DNA of 36,434 nt, taken from assembly GCA_008000375.1 (NCBI GenBank), contig SMOI01000310.1:1-36434 (forward strand), written 5' to 3'. Origin of the DNA: Poteriospumella lacustris (lineage: Eukaryota; Sar; Chrysophyceae; Chromulinales; Dinobryaceae). A program made the translations under genes and the position numbers. The notes below the pieces were generated by a model. The model made no database searches and was not told the DNA's origin. It worked only from the letters and a program-made list of their open reading frames with translations. Positions 9,201 through 19,399 of this stretch are shown here, piece by piece; position 1 is the stretch's first letter; each line of letters opens with the position of its first letter.

Positions 9201-10613
9201 CGTCCCACGCCGCCGGCGACTCGTGGGCCGCACGCAGCGGAGCAAAGTCGCCGTCGGGCCCCGGTCGCTCCTCTTCGCAGTCGCCGCCGTCGTCGCCCTC
9301 GCTGTCGCTGAGCGCCACCGTCGCTTCGATCGGGGCACCCACAGCGCAGCTCTCGTCGCCGTCGCTGTCCGAGAGCGACACCACGTCGCCGCCCTCGTCG
9401 CTGTCGCTTTCGCTGTCGCTGAGTGCCACCGTCGTCTCGACCGGGGCACCAACAGCGACGCTCTCGTCGCCGTCGCTGTCCGAGAGCGACACCACGTCGC
9501 CGCCCTCGTCGCTGTCACAGTCGCTGAGCGCCACCGTCGTCTCGACCGGGGCACCCACAGCGACGCTCTCGTCGCTGTCGCTGTCGTCGTCGTCCATCGC
9601 GCGCGTCTGAAGCCGCAGGCGAAGCCAGAAGCGCAGCTCCTGCAGCAGGGCGGCGATAAGCTCGCTGACCGACAGCGACGTGCGCAGCGGCGGCTTCGCG
9701 CGCAGCTGCGCGAGGACGTGCGCCTCGAAGCGGACGCCGTCGTCGCCGTCGCCGTCTGCAGAGCGCACGCGACACACGCGACACGTGTCAGAGTCATGGT
9801 GCTCGTCACCGCACACAGCACACAGCACGTACCTAAGAGCGCAAGGCGGCGCCGGTTGAAGGAGCGCGCCTCGCGGACCAGCTCGTCCTTCTCCAGCCGA
9901 ATCAGCGTCTGGCGGAACTCGTCGACGCAGTCGTCGATCCACTGCGACACCGCGTCCGGCGCAGCGCTGCCGAGCTGCGGGGGCAGCAGGTGCAGCAGTG
10001 GCGCGTGGTCTTCGACCCAGCAGAAGAAGTCGCAGCGCGTCTCATCGCCGCCGTCGTAGCTGCAGCCAAAGAAGCGCCGTCCGCGGTGCCGCGAGCCCGT
10101 CTTCCGCACCGTCCGCACCACCGTTGGCACTCCGTGCGAGGGGCAGATGGGCGCTGCCTGCTGAACCACATGCAACAGCGCCGACGTCAGCAACCGCGAG
10201 TCTGCCAGGGCATCGGCCAGAGTGACGTCGCGCCTCCGCGTCGAGGCCGCCACGTGTAGCCCGCGGATCTTTGGCGCCCCATCGGCGCTGCACTGCGGGC
10301 TCACAGATGCGAGAGAAGATACCACGGCAGGGACTGGGCGCGCAACCCTTGTGTCTGAGAGAAACGCCATGGACCGGTGGAGTGGGTCTGAGAAGTCAAC
10401 GCTCAGGGTCGCGGCGCTGGCAGCTCGCACCTGAGCAGTGTTCACGTGCCCTGTGTCCCCATTCTCGCCACTACTTGTGCTATCGTCGTCGCTGCGAAGA
10501 GGGTCGTTTGCAGAAAAGCGCTGGGTGCGCTGCTTCTTTCGTAGCTGCGCCGCGGAGAGCTTCACGCCCTTGTGCCGCCGCTTCAAGTTGCGCCGCACGA
10601 AATTGTCGCTCAT
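6250..10613 (-). CDS. RecQ4-type DNA helicase with N-terminal GRF-like zinc finger
   Basis: Two exons, 10613-9833 and 9755-6250, are joined across a 77-nt intron (GTACGT...CTGCAG) to give 1428 residues. Start is ATG 10613 and stop is TAG at 6252-6250. Order of parts: a basic N terminus; a GRF-like zinc finger at ~155-200 (CPSH, then RRFFGCSYD, then CDFFCW); acidic tandem repeats at ~313-416; and a RecQ helicase core with Walker A MPTGHGKT (510-517), DEAHCVSHWG (652-661), ATAAFGLGVDLGAVSAVLH, and motif VI QEIGRAGRA near 880. The C terminus ends with a RecQ4-like block (MAKILQGCF, DSRYWSS, DELLDF). The DEAHCVSHWGLFFRP form and the C-terminal block point to RecQ4/RECQL4 rather than BLM- or WRN-type. 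Such helicases act in replication initiation and genome stability. No Sld2-like N-terminal region is evident. Codons are almost all G/C-ending. Confidence 0.9.
9290..9600 (-). repeat. In-gene tandem repeat encoding acidic SIM-like units
   Basis: Inside RecQ4 exon 2 there are three near-copies of a 105-111 bp unit. Each encodes AVGAPVETTVALSD plus an acidic Asp/Ser/Glu run, and the first two also encode GGDVVSLSDSDGDES. The DNA copies are highly similar, which suggests recent tandem expansion. The hydrophobic-plus-acidic VVSLSDSD and TVALSDSE strings resemble SUMO-interacting motifs. Confidence 0.85.
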
Positions 10614-11664
10614 CGAATCGAAGCGCTGGCCAAAAGCTTCCACAGCAACGGCTCAAGTCACCACTCAGCTTGGCTTCACAAGGTTCCCACTTCTGATCTG
10701 TCAGGCACAGAGAGCAGAAAGCCCATTGGCATATTGACATGCTCTCGGTTCTCGGCACGACCGAGCGACAGTCATGATGATGACGACGGCTCTGCCTCCA
10801 CACAGGTCCCAGATACCCAAACTGCCCATCCCAGGGTTACTAAACTAAATTGGCTCTTTCCTCAGATTGTCCTGACAATTTTGAACGATGTGGTATTTGC
10901 TGTATGGGGTTTCTGTGGAGAGCTTTTCGCTCACAAAAGTAAAGAATGTAAAGAGGAGACATGATGACGACGACGGAATGAGAGCATGACAGTGGACGTT
11001 TTGTGTTTTAGGTATATTCGTATATAGCATGTATTACCAACTTCGTATGCACGTCCCTGCGGAACCACTTTCACCCGCCTAATTTGGCGGCGTCGGAGAG
11101 TGCCAGTATCCACTGCGAAACCCAGAGTCTCACAAGATCTGCGTAAAGCCATTTCATTTGTTTGTGAGAACAGGGCGCTCTTTTGCAGGACGCTTCGAAG
11201 TTCAGGATGTTTTCTTCTCAGCGCGGGTCTTGACTGAGTGCATAGTAATAGTAAATAAATGATCATATGTCAATCTCAATGTTGTACATCACGTACAAAG
11301 CCTAATTTAGCCGGTGAATGTAAAAGACGTCCAATTAAGGTCTCTTCCATAGAACAAACCGTTACAAATTTGCGTCGACTGGCGATGGTGACCATCATCA
11401 GCAGTGGTGATCTCCAATCTCGACAGGAAAAAGTGCTTCTCAGACGAGATCTGACAGTTTGTGATCATCCATCGGTCGGGAGACACAGCATTCCACTGAT
11501 CGAAGGCTGAAGATAAAGTAGAAAGAGACATTGTGAATCGAGATATTGCTCTGGCCGTGATTATTGCGAAGACATCGTTGAAGTTGCTGGATCCGCCTCG
11601 ATGATACCCACACTATATATTGTTGGGAAGTTGAGAACTTCACACCTGATATGGTATTAATTCA
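10614..11664. other. Intergenic DNA with no supported gene
   Basis: The first part should contain the RecQ4 promoter and 5' UTR. Open frames here (for example 10931-11266 leftwards) have no recognisable domain or signal peptide, and no splice-consistent extension was found. I see no tRNA-like or strong repeat structure. Confidence 0.4.
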
Positions 11665-12693
11665 TTATGCATATCTTTTCTTCGCAGATTCTTCGCGGCT
11701 TTGAATCGCTGGGCCAACGTCAGACGCCTGGAAAGTTGCTTGGACCTTGACGCGAAGACACGCAAATGTCATTGGAGATATGTTGGCACGAACAGCACTG
11801 CCAGCAAACTCCAAATTGGCAATTTTGTGGAGGGACAGCGATAGATCGAGGTGACCGCGTCGCCGGTGGAAGACGTCAGACGAGCTGTCCACAGTGCTGG
11901 AACTCGGCGGTGCTGGTCGTCGCCGGCGTCCACGGCTATGCTCCGCACTGTATGCACCAACAAGCTGGTGGCGTAGCTGCGCGCGTATGAACAGCTCGGT
12001 GATGGCGCTTTTGTGAGCAGAGTGCACGATACGACGACCGATCGATGGACGGTGGTGTCGGTGTCTTCGATGAGTGACGTGGCCGCGATTTCGGCAGGGT
12101 TTATCAATACGTGCAATGTTGGGGCCGCAATAACTATGGCCGACTTGGTGATGGAACAATTGCAGTCTGCAGCGCATCCCGTACACGCGTGTCCAAAGCG
12201 GACCGTTTCTTTGGCGTTCGACCTGGCCCGTCAGAGTCATTCACGGAGGACGTTGGTTCATGAATCCGTTCGTTGGTACAAATATTGGCGGACCAGCGTC
12301 GCTGACGGTGGTGAAAATGGGCCGCGTCGCGGGGCAAGAACCCGTCTGGCGCTGTATCCAAAGCATAACCACTTGAATTGTCGTTTGTGGACGATGAAGC
12401 TGCAGCGGCATGCTCTGCAGCGTATTGTCTAGTTGATTGCCGATGACGCGGTTGGCGTTTGCGATGAAGGTTTGCGAGCCGGTGGACACGCTGGCGTTGG
12501 CAGTGGCCTGGTGCTGGTGCTGGTGGTGGATGCGATGGCTGTTTTGATGGTTGAGACCGCCCGCTTCGTCGTCGTTTGACCGGCCGACAAAGACGACGAG
12601 ACGCGGCCACGCGTTGTGCCTCTCAGCACTGGTGCTTCTGAGAACTTGTCCTTCTGAGCACTTGTGCCTCTGAGCACTGGGGCCTCTGAGCAC
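11665..12693 (-). pseudogene. Unrecognised open frame interrupted by one stop codon
   Basis: On the leftward strand a single frame is open from 12693 to 11665 (about 343 codons) except for one TGA at 12243-12241, which is immediately followed by ATG (12240), giving a potential second start of 191 codons. The upper half is His/Gln/Asn/Thr-rich (for example HRIHHQHQHQ). The lower half is Arg/Ser-rich and ends with REESAKKRYA. I recognise no domain. It may be a decayed gene, two genes, or chance openness in GC-rich DNA. The 16-bp minisatellite overlaps its upstream end. The stretch lies between the RecQ4 promoter and the dispersed repeat. Confidence 0.25.
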
Positions 12694-12700
12694 TTGTGAT
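12621..12700. repeat. Minisatellite, five 16-bp units
   Basis: Five consecutive units of the form TCTGAGCACTTGTGCC fill exactly 80 bp, with one to four changes between units. Confidence 0.9.
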
Positions 12701-13009
12701 GACAGTTGGAATGGTACTGCTGGGGGTAGCTGGCGGCCGACTGGCTGACGGTGCTGACTGCCAACTGGGGGCCGTTACATCGTCGTTGAGACTGTTGCGG
12801 TCTGTAGCTCCAAACGAGTAGCACGATGGGCCGAAGGTATCGATCGGCTTGGAGATCGTCCGGTATGGCTACCATGGCTGATGCTGTCGCAGGACGAGAG
12901 TGGTGGTTTTCCACAGTGCAGTCCCTGCTGACCATCGCACTGGCCATTCAGTCAATGTTATTTCACTTCTCTGCTGTTCCAAGAGGCAAACATGCCTACA
13001 AGTTGTTCT

Positions 13010-13825
13010 ATGTCACATATCGCATCGAAGGAAATGGGAACGTCACTCTTCTGACTGTTCTTGCGAAAGTTCTGGCCGATTTCCGGCACAAAAAATTGCG
13101 CACTCCCCAAAATCGACTCGTTTTTCCAACGTTTCTCACTGGAAGTGACGTAGAAAAATGTAGAATGTACTAACTTTAACTTAACTATTACTGGGCTACC
13201 TGTAGACGTGTTTTTCTGACATTTTCTGACGTAATTGATAGTTTTCTAATGGAGTGACGGATGAGATGTCCACAGACATTGTTCTCTTCTGCTCAATGTT
13301 TTCTGCTCAATATTGATGAATAATCAAAGAACTTTTATAAGAATAGATAAATAAAGCATATTGAAGTATTCCTATGACAAAATTACGCTTACTTACATGA
13401 AATTGAGCATACGGAAGGGCGAGAACGACGTGAACAAGAGCAAGCCTTGTGCAGCACTCAATTTTGTTGGTGTTGTCAATACTCACCATAACGCATTTCA
13501 TGGAAACTATGCCCACATGGCCTATTAACGCACTTTATTAAAGCGTACGCAATCAAAGTTGTTTGATAGAAAGCAGAAATGGCGATGTACGAACGACTTT
13601 TCTGTACAGGCAAACCCGACGGAAGTGCTCGGACCAAACTGTTGACCCTTACTTGACAGTCACTTTCAAAAGGGTCGCTTAATATAGAGTTTTCTACGAT
13701 GCAGGACCTTCGCTGTTCCGTGTCCTGTTCCCTGGTCCATGGTCGTTGCTTCTTCTCTGGTCTCTGTCACATCCAATGTTGGCACCGTCCTGAACTGAGA
13801 GGGTGCACTGTATTGTTGGACGTAC
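13010..13825. repeat. Dispersed repeat, copy A
   Basis: This AT-richer block aligns in the same orientation with 19400-20145. Shared landmarks in the same order include GAAATGGGAA, GAAAGTTCTGGC, GTAGAAAAATGTA, AATTGATRGTTTTC, CATAACRCATTTCA, GGAAGTGCTCGGAC, GTCGCTTAA, and GTCCTGAACT followed by a CACTGTA/TACTGTA block. Overall similarity is moderate with gaps, so the copies are old. Neither copy keeps an open frame. Nature unknown: a decayed mobile element or duplicated intergenic DNA. Confidence 0.7.
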
Positions 13826-15621
13826 AGTTGGTTCGCCTCGCGCCAGAAATGACAATATGAGACGATTGTCGATCATGCCATCACTTCCAATCAGAATCAC
13901 AATTGGGGTCGTATTTGAACGACACATATGACTCTTCGTCTCAAATGCCTTATGGAGTGATTTACTTGTTGTCGCGCCTTACTGGCTCGCTTGTGAAGTT
14001 GACACACCCACATTGATGTTTGCACGGCAACGCTGTTGTTGGCCATACCCAGCGATCCGATTCTGTGGCCCTTAAAATGACACGAGGTACAGCTGTGTGT
14101 GTCTCTTTCTTTGCTAATTTGCTCACACCCCGTGCGATCTAGACATACTCCACGAACGACGTCGCCGACCTGTGGCTCAATTCACTTGGAATAGTTCGAT
14201 TACAATGACAACACGCTGAGTTATCACCATGAATCAGTGCGTTGGGTGGTTCTGTGCCCTTTTCCCGCAGGAACAAGCTCACACTCTTGCTGACGGGTTT
14301 GGCTCACTCGATCTGAACGCGCAGCTCTTGTACACTGCGATCTTGTTGTTGACGACCTCCTGGCGCCACAACTTGTCATCACCCCAACGCCTTTCTACTG
14401 CCGTTCTCGCGATTGCTCTTCGGTTGGTTGCTTGTTCGCTGCTGATCCTCCGCCGCAGGCCACCACCGGCGATCTCTCTGGCACCGTGGGTCCGTCAGGT
14501 CTGCTCATCAATGGATCGATGCATCATGACGATCAGTTAGTGGTACCGTGAAGGGTCTCCGCAGTGAAGATGCCGCTGCTTTTCGTTCGTTGGCAAAGGA
14601 CCCGCCCACAGGCCGGAGACAAGTGATGCGATGCGGCCCTTGGCAGACTGCCACTGGGTTCTCTTCGCGTTTTCGCCCATAGCCGCTCCCCACCAATAGA
14701 GAGCCGGATGAGTTTGTGAGAAGCAGCGCCGTCGTTGTGTGCGGTCTCTCGCGCCTGTCGGTCCCCGCCGGATGTGGGTTTCGTCGACGCGGCCATCGAG
14801 ATCGACGCTTCCCCTCGTCGATGACGGCGAATAGAGCGTAGATCTGCAGTACTGCCCCGTTGAGATGTGAAGCACTGTTCTCTGCATTGAAAGAAATCGC
14901 GATGGAAGACGTGCGGAATGAGGTGAGATTGGCAGGAGCTGCTCACAAGACGCGGGATGGCAGGCCAGACGAGGTCCACGAGTGGTCCACGGTGGCCAAC
15001 GGCTGTGCAGCTCACGTTCTTCTGCGGTGCTTCTGGGTGATTGGCACCCACCTCACGTTGCGATGGTACTCTGGGATACGTAGAGTGTGGACAGCTGCTG
15101 CTACAGTGGACCGCTGCCCTGGCCGACACATGCGGCGGAGGCGAAGGCGGCGCTGGTCTCGGTCCAGTCGACGCGGAGAACCGATGGCCAGGACCCGATT
15201 CGAAGACTTTGACGCTTCACTGCAGCAGCGGGACCCTCGTGGCCGGGTCTCTGGTGAGTCAATGCACGGTACTGAGGGATTCGGTGCATCTTGCCGACCG
15301 GGGAGCAAAGGATGGGGCCTTCGCGACGCACGTGGGACACCGGCGGTGGTGTCCCCAGCCCTTTGGCGGGCCGCGTTCGTCGCCGCGCGTGTATCGTGAC
15401 ATTTCGCTGCGAATTATGGACGTTGGCCATCTGATATGGATCGGAGTGCATGACCAGAGAGCGTATCTCCAGTTGCTGTGCCGAGATAACGGGGTCGTCC
15501 GTTGTCGTTCCGTGCGGCGCTGTCCCCACTAACCACAATTCTTTGCGGTTGTTTTCATCGCATCCGACTCGGTCGTCGTCACAAACAGCACTACAAACAA
15601 CGCTCGTCACTTGGTAACTGA
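13826..15621. other. Gene-poor, partly GC-rich DNA, possibly decayed coding sequence
   Basis: Several overlapping open frames occur on both strands (for example 14229-14540 rightwards, 14533-15129 and 15101-15610 leftwards), but none shows a family signature, signal peptide or consistent splicing. The GC-rich 14.5-15.5 kb part resembles the composition of the real genes, so it may be an old gene beyond recognition. Confidence 0.35.
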
Positions 15622-15783
15622 GTAGGCATTCCTTTCATTGTTGCGGAAGAAACAAAATTCGATAGAAAGTTGCTTGGAGCAGCAACAGCAGAAGCAGGTT
15701 TGGCTGTCACCACCGACAACACGCGGCTTCTGAAAGAACTGTTGTCGATCGCAATGCAAGTGATTCCAGCACATACCGGGTGA
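15622..15783 (+). other. Short protein-like fragment, unrecognised
   Basis: Fifty-three codons and a TGA stop, without an ATG, give a fragment containing GIPFIVAEETKFDRKLLGAA and LLKELLSIAMQVIPAHTG. Its residue composition and helical spacing look like real protein, unlike neighbouring frames. It could be a lone terminal exon or a relic. I cannot name a family. Confidence 0.2.
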
Positions 15784-16358
15784 AAGTCATCGATGCGTTT
15801 GAATCCACTTTGTGGGAATGACGCTGATTTTGATGGACAACGGCGAGTTACACCTGTAAACGCGATCGATCGGGCCACTGTCCATCAGTCGACTCGTCGA
15901 TGACGTTGGACAGTAATCTGCGTCCGTTTTGACGCGGATCCATGAGAGGTCTGGGGGCAAAGAGTCCTGTATGGATCACGCCAGTTCGATTCCACTCGGA
16001 ACATATCGACGGAAAGCCAATGGAAGGATTTCTGCGGAGGTGTTGACTTCGAGCAGACTTTGATTGGACCAGGCTCACCGTGGTGACACTTTTCGAAGAT
16101 CATCGAACATCTTGGCTTCAACTCTTCCCGTATTCGTTGAGAAGCGCCCTAGAAGAGAGGCAATAACAGTCTGCCTTCGATGCATGCATGGGGCAACGCC
16201 CGGCTGGTTCTGCGCCCACTCCGCCCCCGCACAGTTTTGCAACCCCCCCCCCCACGAAACCGCTTGTCTTAGGCCTTAGAGTGCGTGCGGGTTTCTACGG
16301 GCGGGGAAGTGGACGACAGCTGGGAATCAACACGATTGTCGCTGCTTAGAAGGACCTA
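15784..16358. other. Intergenic DNA, nothing supported
   Basis: Apart from an 11-C run at 16243-16253 I see no feature here. All frames are short and unrecognisable. Confidence 0.4.
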
Positions 16359-16784
16359 TTATTGGAAAGTTCCAAGCGCCAACAAAACCGATACCAATAC
16401 CGCAGTCGCCGCCCCAACTGCTGCGGTAACTGCTGTCTCGAATGCGGCCGACGGAAAGACTGACGTCGTTGTCGATCAGCGGCAATCTTAGGCAACATGC
16501 TGCGTACAGGTCGTTTGTCTTTCAATCGATATCTGTGTATCAACACTACTGACGACTGTGCTTTCTGCGAATCGGTTAATATACACCCCCGCTTTATACA
16601 ATTTACAGCGAAACAGGCGATACTCACCGACAGATCCGTGGCATCTCCTGCCTGCAGGTCGAGGTGAGGAACCGCTGATGCCAACAAGAGAATCTCGGCC
16701 CAAGCCAAAGCGAGGTTCCGCAAGCTGGACTAGGTTAGGGCATCCGCCACAACACGAATTGGTTGCCCAAACCTTGCCCAACAA
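16359..16784 (-). CDS. Possible spliced small protein with C-terminal membrane segment (incomplete model)
   Basis: Two canonical introns link three open pieces in frame: exon ...16628, intron 16627-16565 (GTGAGT...TTCGCAG, 63 nt), exon 16564-16508, intron 16507-16460 (GTACGC...GTCAG, 48 nt), and exon 16459-16359 ending in TAA. The joined product ends ESTVVSSVDTQISIERQTT, then FFPSAAFETAV and a hydrophobic stretch of about 20 residues ending LVSVLLALGTFQ. This resembles the tail of a membrane or GPI-anchored protein. No ATG opens the first piece and it starts just after the exostosin stop, so an upstream exon is missing or the locus is decayed. The second intron is shorter than those in the confident genes. 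The splicing is predicted only from sequence. Confidence 0.25.
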
Positions 16785-16791
16785 TGTGTGT

Positions 16792-17961
16792 CTACTCCAC
16801 CGGATGGTCCACGAACCAACGCTTGAAGCGCCTTATCCGACAACCGTGGTTCCTGAACGCGGTCACCAACGAATCGATCACATCTCCGGGACGAATTGGG
16901 TCGTTGTACGACAGCACATGGCGCGCGACAGCGAGGTTGTCTTGCATCCGCTTCACCGACGCGGCCGAAATATTCTTCAAAAACTCAATCGGGTCCGACT
17001 GGGCGATGAAGCTGCTGTTCATGAACACGGCGAAGTCGCGCCAGTTCAAGATGTCTTCAAAGGGCATAATGCAGTAATCACACACGATCACGGGGATCAC
17101 ACCGGCCTCGATGAGACTGAAAGTGCGTCTTGCAGACTCCGAGTCACCCTCGGGCGAGAATCCGAACACAGACGCGCGATACAGTTTCTCTGTGTCGGGA
17201 GCGGCATCGGAGCGACTCACCGATATCCACACGGCGTCTTTGTGCTTCCGCGAATAAGACTCCAGCGACAGACGGAGAGCTCTCGCTGACTCTCGAGAGA
17301 CGATGGACCCCACGAACACAGATATGGTGGGCCGAGGCAGTGGTGGGTGTACCTGTGTTGTGTTCCCGTGAACTGAAGTAACGTACGGGACTGTGATATA
17401 GTTCTGCATCTTGGCCAGGACCGATGCTTGTTTGAACGTCGGGTCGACACCAGACCTGTACGACCGAATTTCTTGCGAAATATACGACATCAGGGGCCAT
17501 GTCTTATGCATACCACCATCAATGTGCCATTGGTTGACAATGAAATGGTCGAGGCCGTTGAAGCGCTTGGCAGTGGGCAACGAAGCAAACATTTTTATTG
17601 CATACGCGGTCGATTTGCCAAAGTCCATCTTGTGTCGCCCAAACTTCCCGATACTAGGATAGTAGGGAATGAGGTACACATCGGCTTCCGGTGGAGACGG
17701 GCCCGTTTGCGAGACATGACAGGGATGCTGCTGCAGCAAATGGGGAATGAAGTATTCGCTTGAGAAATGAGACTGCGAAGTCGAGAAATTCATCACACTG
17801 TCCTTGGCCGAGTCGGCGAACCACTGTGTACCGTTGTGATCTTGGTACACATGGAAGGAGAACTTAGACGACGCTCCCTCAACTCCACATTCGCAATTTG
17901 TGAACGCCGCTACCGATGCGACACCGAGAAGTGACAGAAGCAAGAATGCGGATAGCCACAT
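16792..17961 (-). CDS. Exostosin-family (GT47) glycosyltransferase
   Basis: An intronless frame of 389 residues starts at ATG 17961 and ends with TAG at 16794-16792. Residues 1-19 form a signal peptide or anchor (LSAFLLLSLLGVASVAA). The exostosin fold follows, with EADVYLIPYYPS in the N-terminal half, NGLDHFIVNQWH where family members have a DH-type motif, RPTISVFVGSIV opening the second half, and the hallmark GVIPVIVCDYCIMPFEDILN near 285-305. Family members transfer sugars (glucuronosyl, arabinosyl, galactosyl, xylosyl) to glycans in the ER/Golgi. The leader is a cleavable-looking peptide rather than a long stem. The specific donor and acceptor cannot be told. It is on its own transcription unit with the Ser/Pro-repeat relic upstream. 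Confidence 0.9.
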   Translation of the reverse strand: MWLSAFLLLSLLGVASVAAFTNCECGVEGASSKFSFHVYQDHNGTQWFADSAKDSVMNFSTSQSHFSSEYFIPHLLQQHPCHVSQTGPSPPEADVYLIPYYPSIGKFGRHKMDFGKSTAYAIKMFASLPTAKRFNGLDHFIVNQWHIDGGMHKTWPLMSYISQEIRSYRSGVDPTFKQASVLAKMQNYITVPYVTSVHGNTTQVHPPLPRPTISVFVGSIVSRESARALRLSLESYSRKHKDAVWISVSRSDAAPDTEKLYRASVFGFSPEGDSESARRTFSLIEAGVIPVIVCDYCIMPFEDILNWRDFAVFMNSSFIAQSDPIEFLKNISAASVKRMQDNLAVARHVLSYNDPIRPGDVIDSLVTAFRNHGCRIRRFKRWFVDHPVE

Positions 17962-18609
17962 TTAAAAGCACACAAATAAGTTGCTGGATCAGTATCAGTA
18001 TCAGTATCGGAAGTGGACAGGTTATATCTTGGCTGTCTGATGATACAGCTGTATCGACGTACATATCGATCAGCGTGTGGAGTGTGGCGGTTGCCCTGCT
18101 GCGCGCTGTGCCGATGGATCTGCGTTGGCCGGTCGCCCAAGAAGAGAGCTAAATTTGACGACCTACAGTGTGCTCGTGCGGTCAGCCGCCTTTTTTGGAG
18201 CAGAAATCGGAATCAGCCATGTCGCACGAGATTGCACGAAACTTGGCAGAATCTTCATTGCGAAATTGCAAAGTCTTTTGTGAGTGGACAGAAGCTTGAA
18301 GAAGTATTTAACTCCCCCAGTCTATGCGAAGCTCCCAGCTTTTACCACGAACTGAGAGTCGTCACGCCTCCGATCGACAGCCAGCTGGTGTCGCTTCCGA
18401 TCGACAGCCGAGCTGGTGTTGTCTCGTTGCGTAGCGCATTCGGCGGAGGAGCGCCGCCGCCGACGCCGTTGTCGTCGTGGGGACAGCTGCGCTGGGAGGC
18501 GCTGCAGCGCATCGTCCAGCACGTTCGCGATCGGTTTGCCGCTCGGTTGCGCGCTCGGTTGCGATGATGGGCCACTGAACAGCTGCGCCGTAGGCGCGTG
18601 CGTCGGCGG
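17962..18609. other. Intergenic region upstream of exostosin
   Basis: It should include the exostosin promoter. A (TATCAG)n microsatellite of about four units lies at 17988-18009. Reading frames elsewhere are unremarkable, and 18360-18420 carries a short direct repeat (CCGATCGACAGCC, two copies). Confidence 0.5.
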
Positions 18610-19397
18610 TTACTGCATCGGTGCCGTCGACGGCCTCGACGACGGAGACGCCGGCTGCCCGCTCGGATGGCGGCTGGGCTGTGCGCTGGGGTGACCGGAC
18701 GGCTGTGTCGACGGCTGTGTCGATGACTGTGTCGAGGCTGTGTCGACGGCTGCGCGGATGGACGCGTCGACGGCTGGCTGCTGGGCTTCGAGCTCGGCTG
18801 CGACGACGGACGACGCATCGGCGGAGCCGCCGGCCGCGCTGCCACTCGCTCAGTGACGCGCTGCGCTCGACGGGGTGGCGACCAACGACGGCGGTTGTGG
18901 CGGCAGTCGTCAGTGCGACATTGTGGTCGTTGGTGGTACCCTTGGGGTACAAAGCGTCCTCGCACGGCACGCAAACAAGCCCATCCATTGGCGACGAACC
19001 AGCGGCACAGCAGCACATCGTCCAGCGCATTGGTAGCGAAACAGTCGATGGTCGTGATGAAGGTCGGCGAGGCGGTGGGATGGGATGGGACGGGGGTCGC
19101 GACCAACGACGGCGGCGGTGGCGACGGCGGTGGCTCGTCTATCGCACGTCGTTGGTTCCTTGCTGCACTACCCGGAACACAGGATACTCCCCGGACTCCC
19201 AACCCTCCATTTGACTGGAATAAGACCCACATTATCATTGCGGTGAGAAATATGCGTACACCTTGTGGCCTCGGGTGGCGCTCTTCCAGCGTATTTGGTG
19301 ACAGCGCACGCTCGGACTCGCCAATTTCGTAATCGTTTTGCACTCTCCTATCACCTGACTGATGTATGACCCGGAAAAATAATATCATCTGTTGCAT
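18610..19397 (-). pseudogene. Ser/Pro/Gln-repeat surface-protein gene, frame-broken
   Basis: Read leftwards, the frame contains Pro-rich sequence (EPPPSPPPPSLVATPVPSHP), a Cys-containing stretch (LLCRWFVANGWACLRAV), and then PSSQPSSKPSSQPSTRPS. Near 18735 one base is missing from a repeated CAGCCGTCGACA unit. In the next frame the repeat continues (STQSSTQPSTQPSGHPSAQP, then SRHPSGQP) to PSTAPMQ and TAA at 18612-18610. The phase change inside one continuing repeat argues for a single-base deletion. PSSQPS-type stalks are known from extracellular proteins of algae and other protists, where they are thought to be O-glycosylated. The start and any introns upstream are unresolved. An expressed out-of-frame variant cannot be excluded. 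Confidence 0.5.
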
Positions 19398-19399
19398 AG

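Noticed and set aside
6478-10059. A 1193-codon open frame on the + strand opposite the RecQ4 gene
   Set aside because: It is antisense to a well-supported helicase, is Arg/Gln/His-rich without domains, and is explained by the extreme G/C-ending codon bias, which removes stop codons from the opposite strand.
12826-13173. A 115-codon + strand frame with a hydrophobic stretch (TIALAIQSMLFHFSA)
   Set aside because: Its second half lies in the dispersed repeat, whose other copy has stops in this frame, so it is probably chance.
14537-14887. VDETHIRRG and VIDEG/VIDEST strings (14.8 and 15.9 kb, - strand), reminiscent of ISXO2/Merlin DDE transposases
   Set aside because: Only three to five residues agree, they lie in different frames, and no other catalytic or zinc motifs are seen nearby.
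16346-16723. A signal-peptide-like frame (AEILLLASAVPHLDL) on the - strand downstream of exostosin
   Set aside because: It lacks an ATG, and the splice phase at the GTGAGT donor fits the neighbouring frame better than this one.
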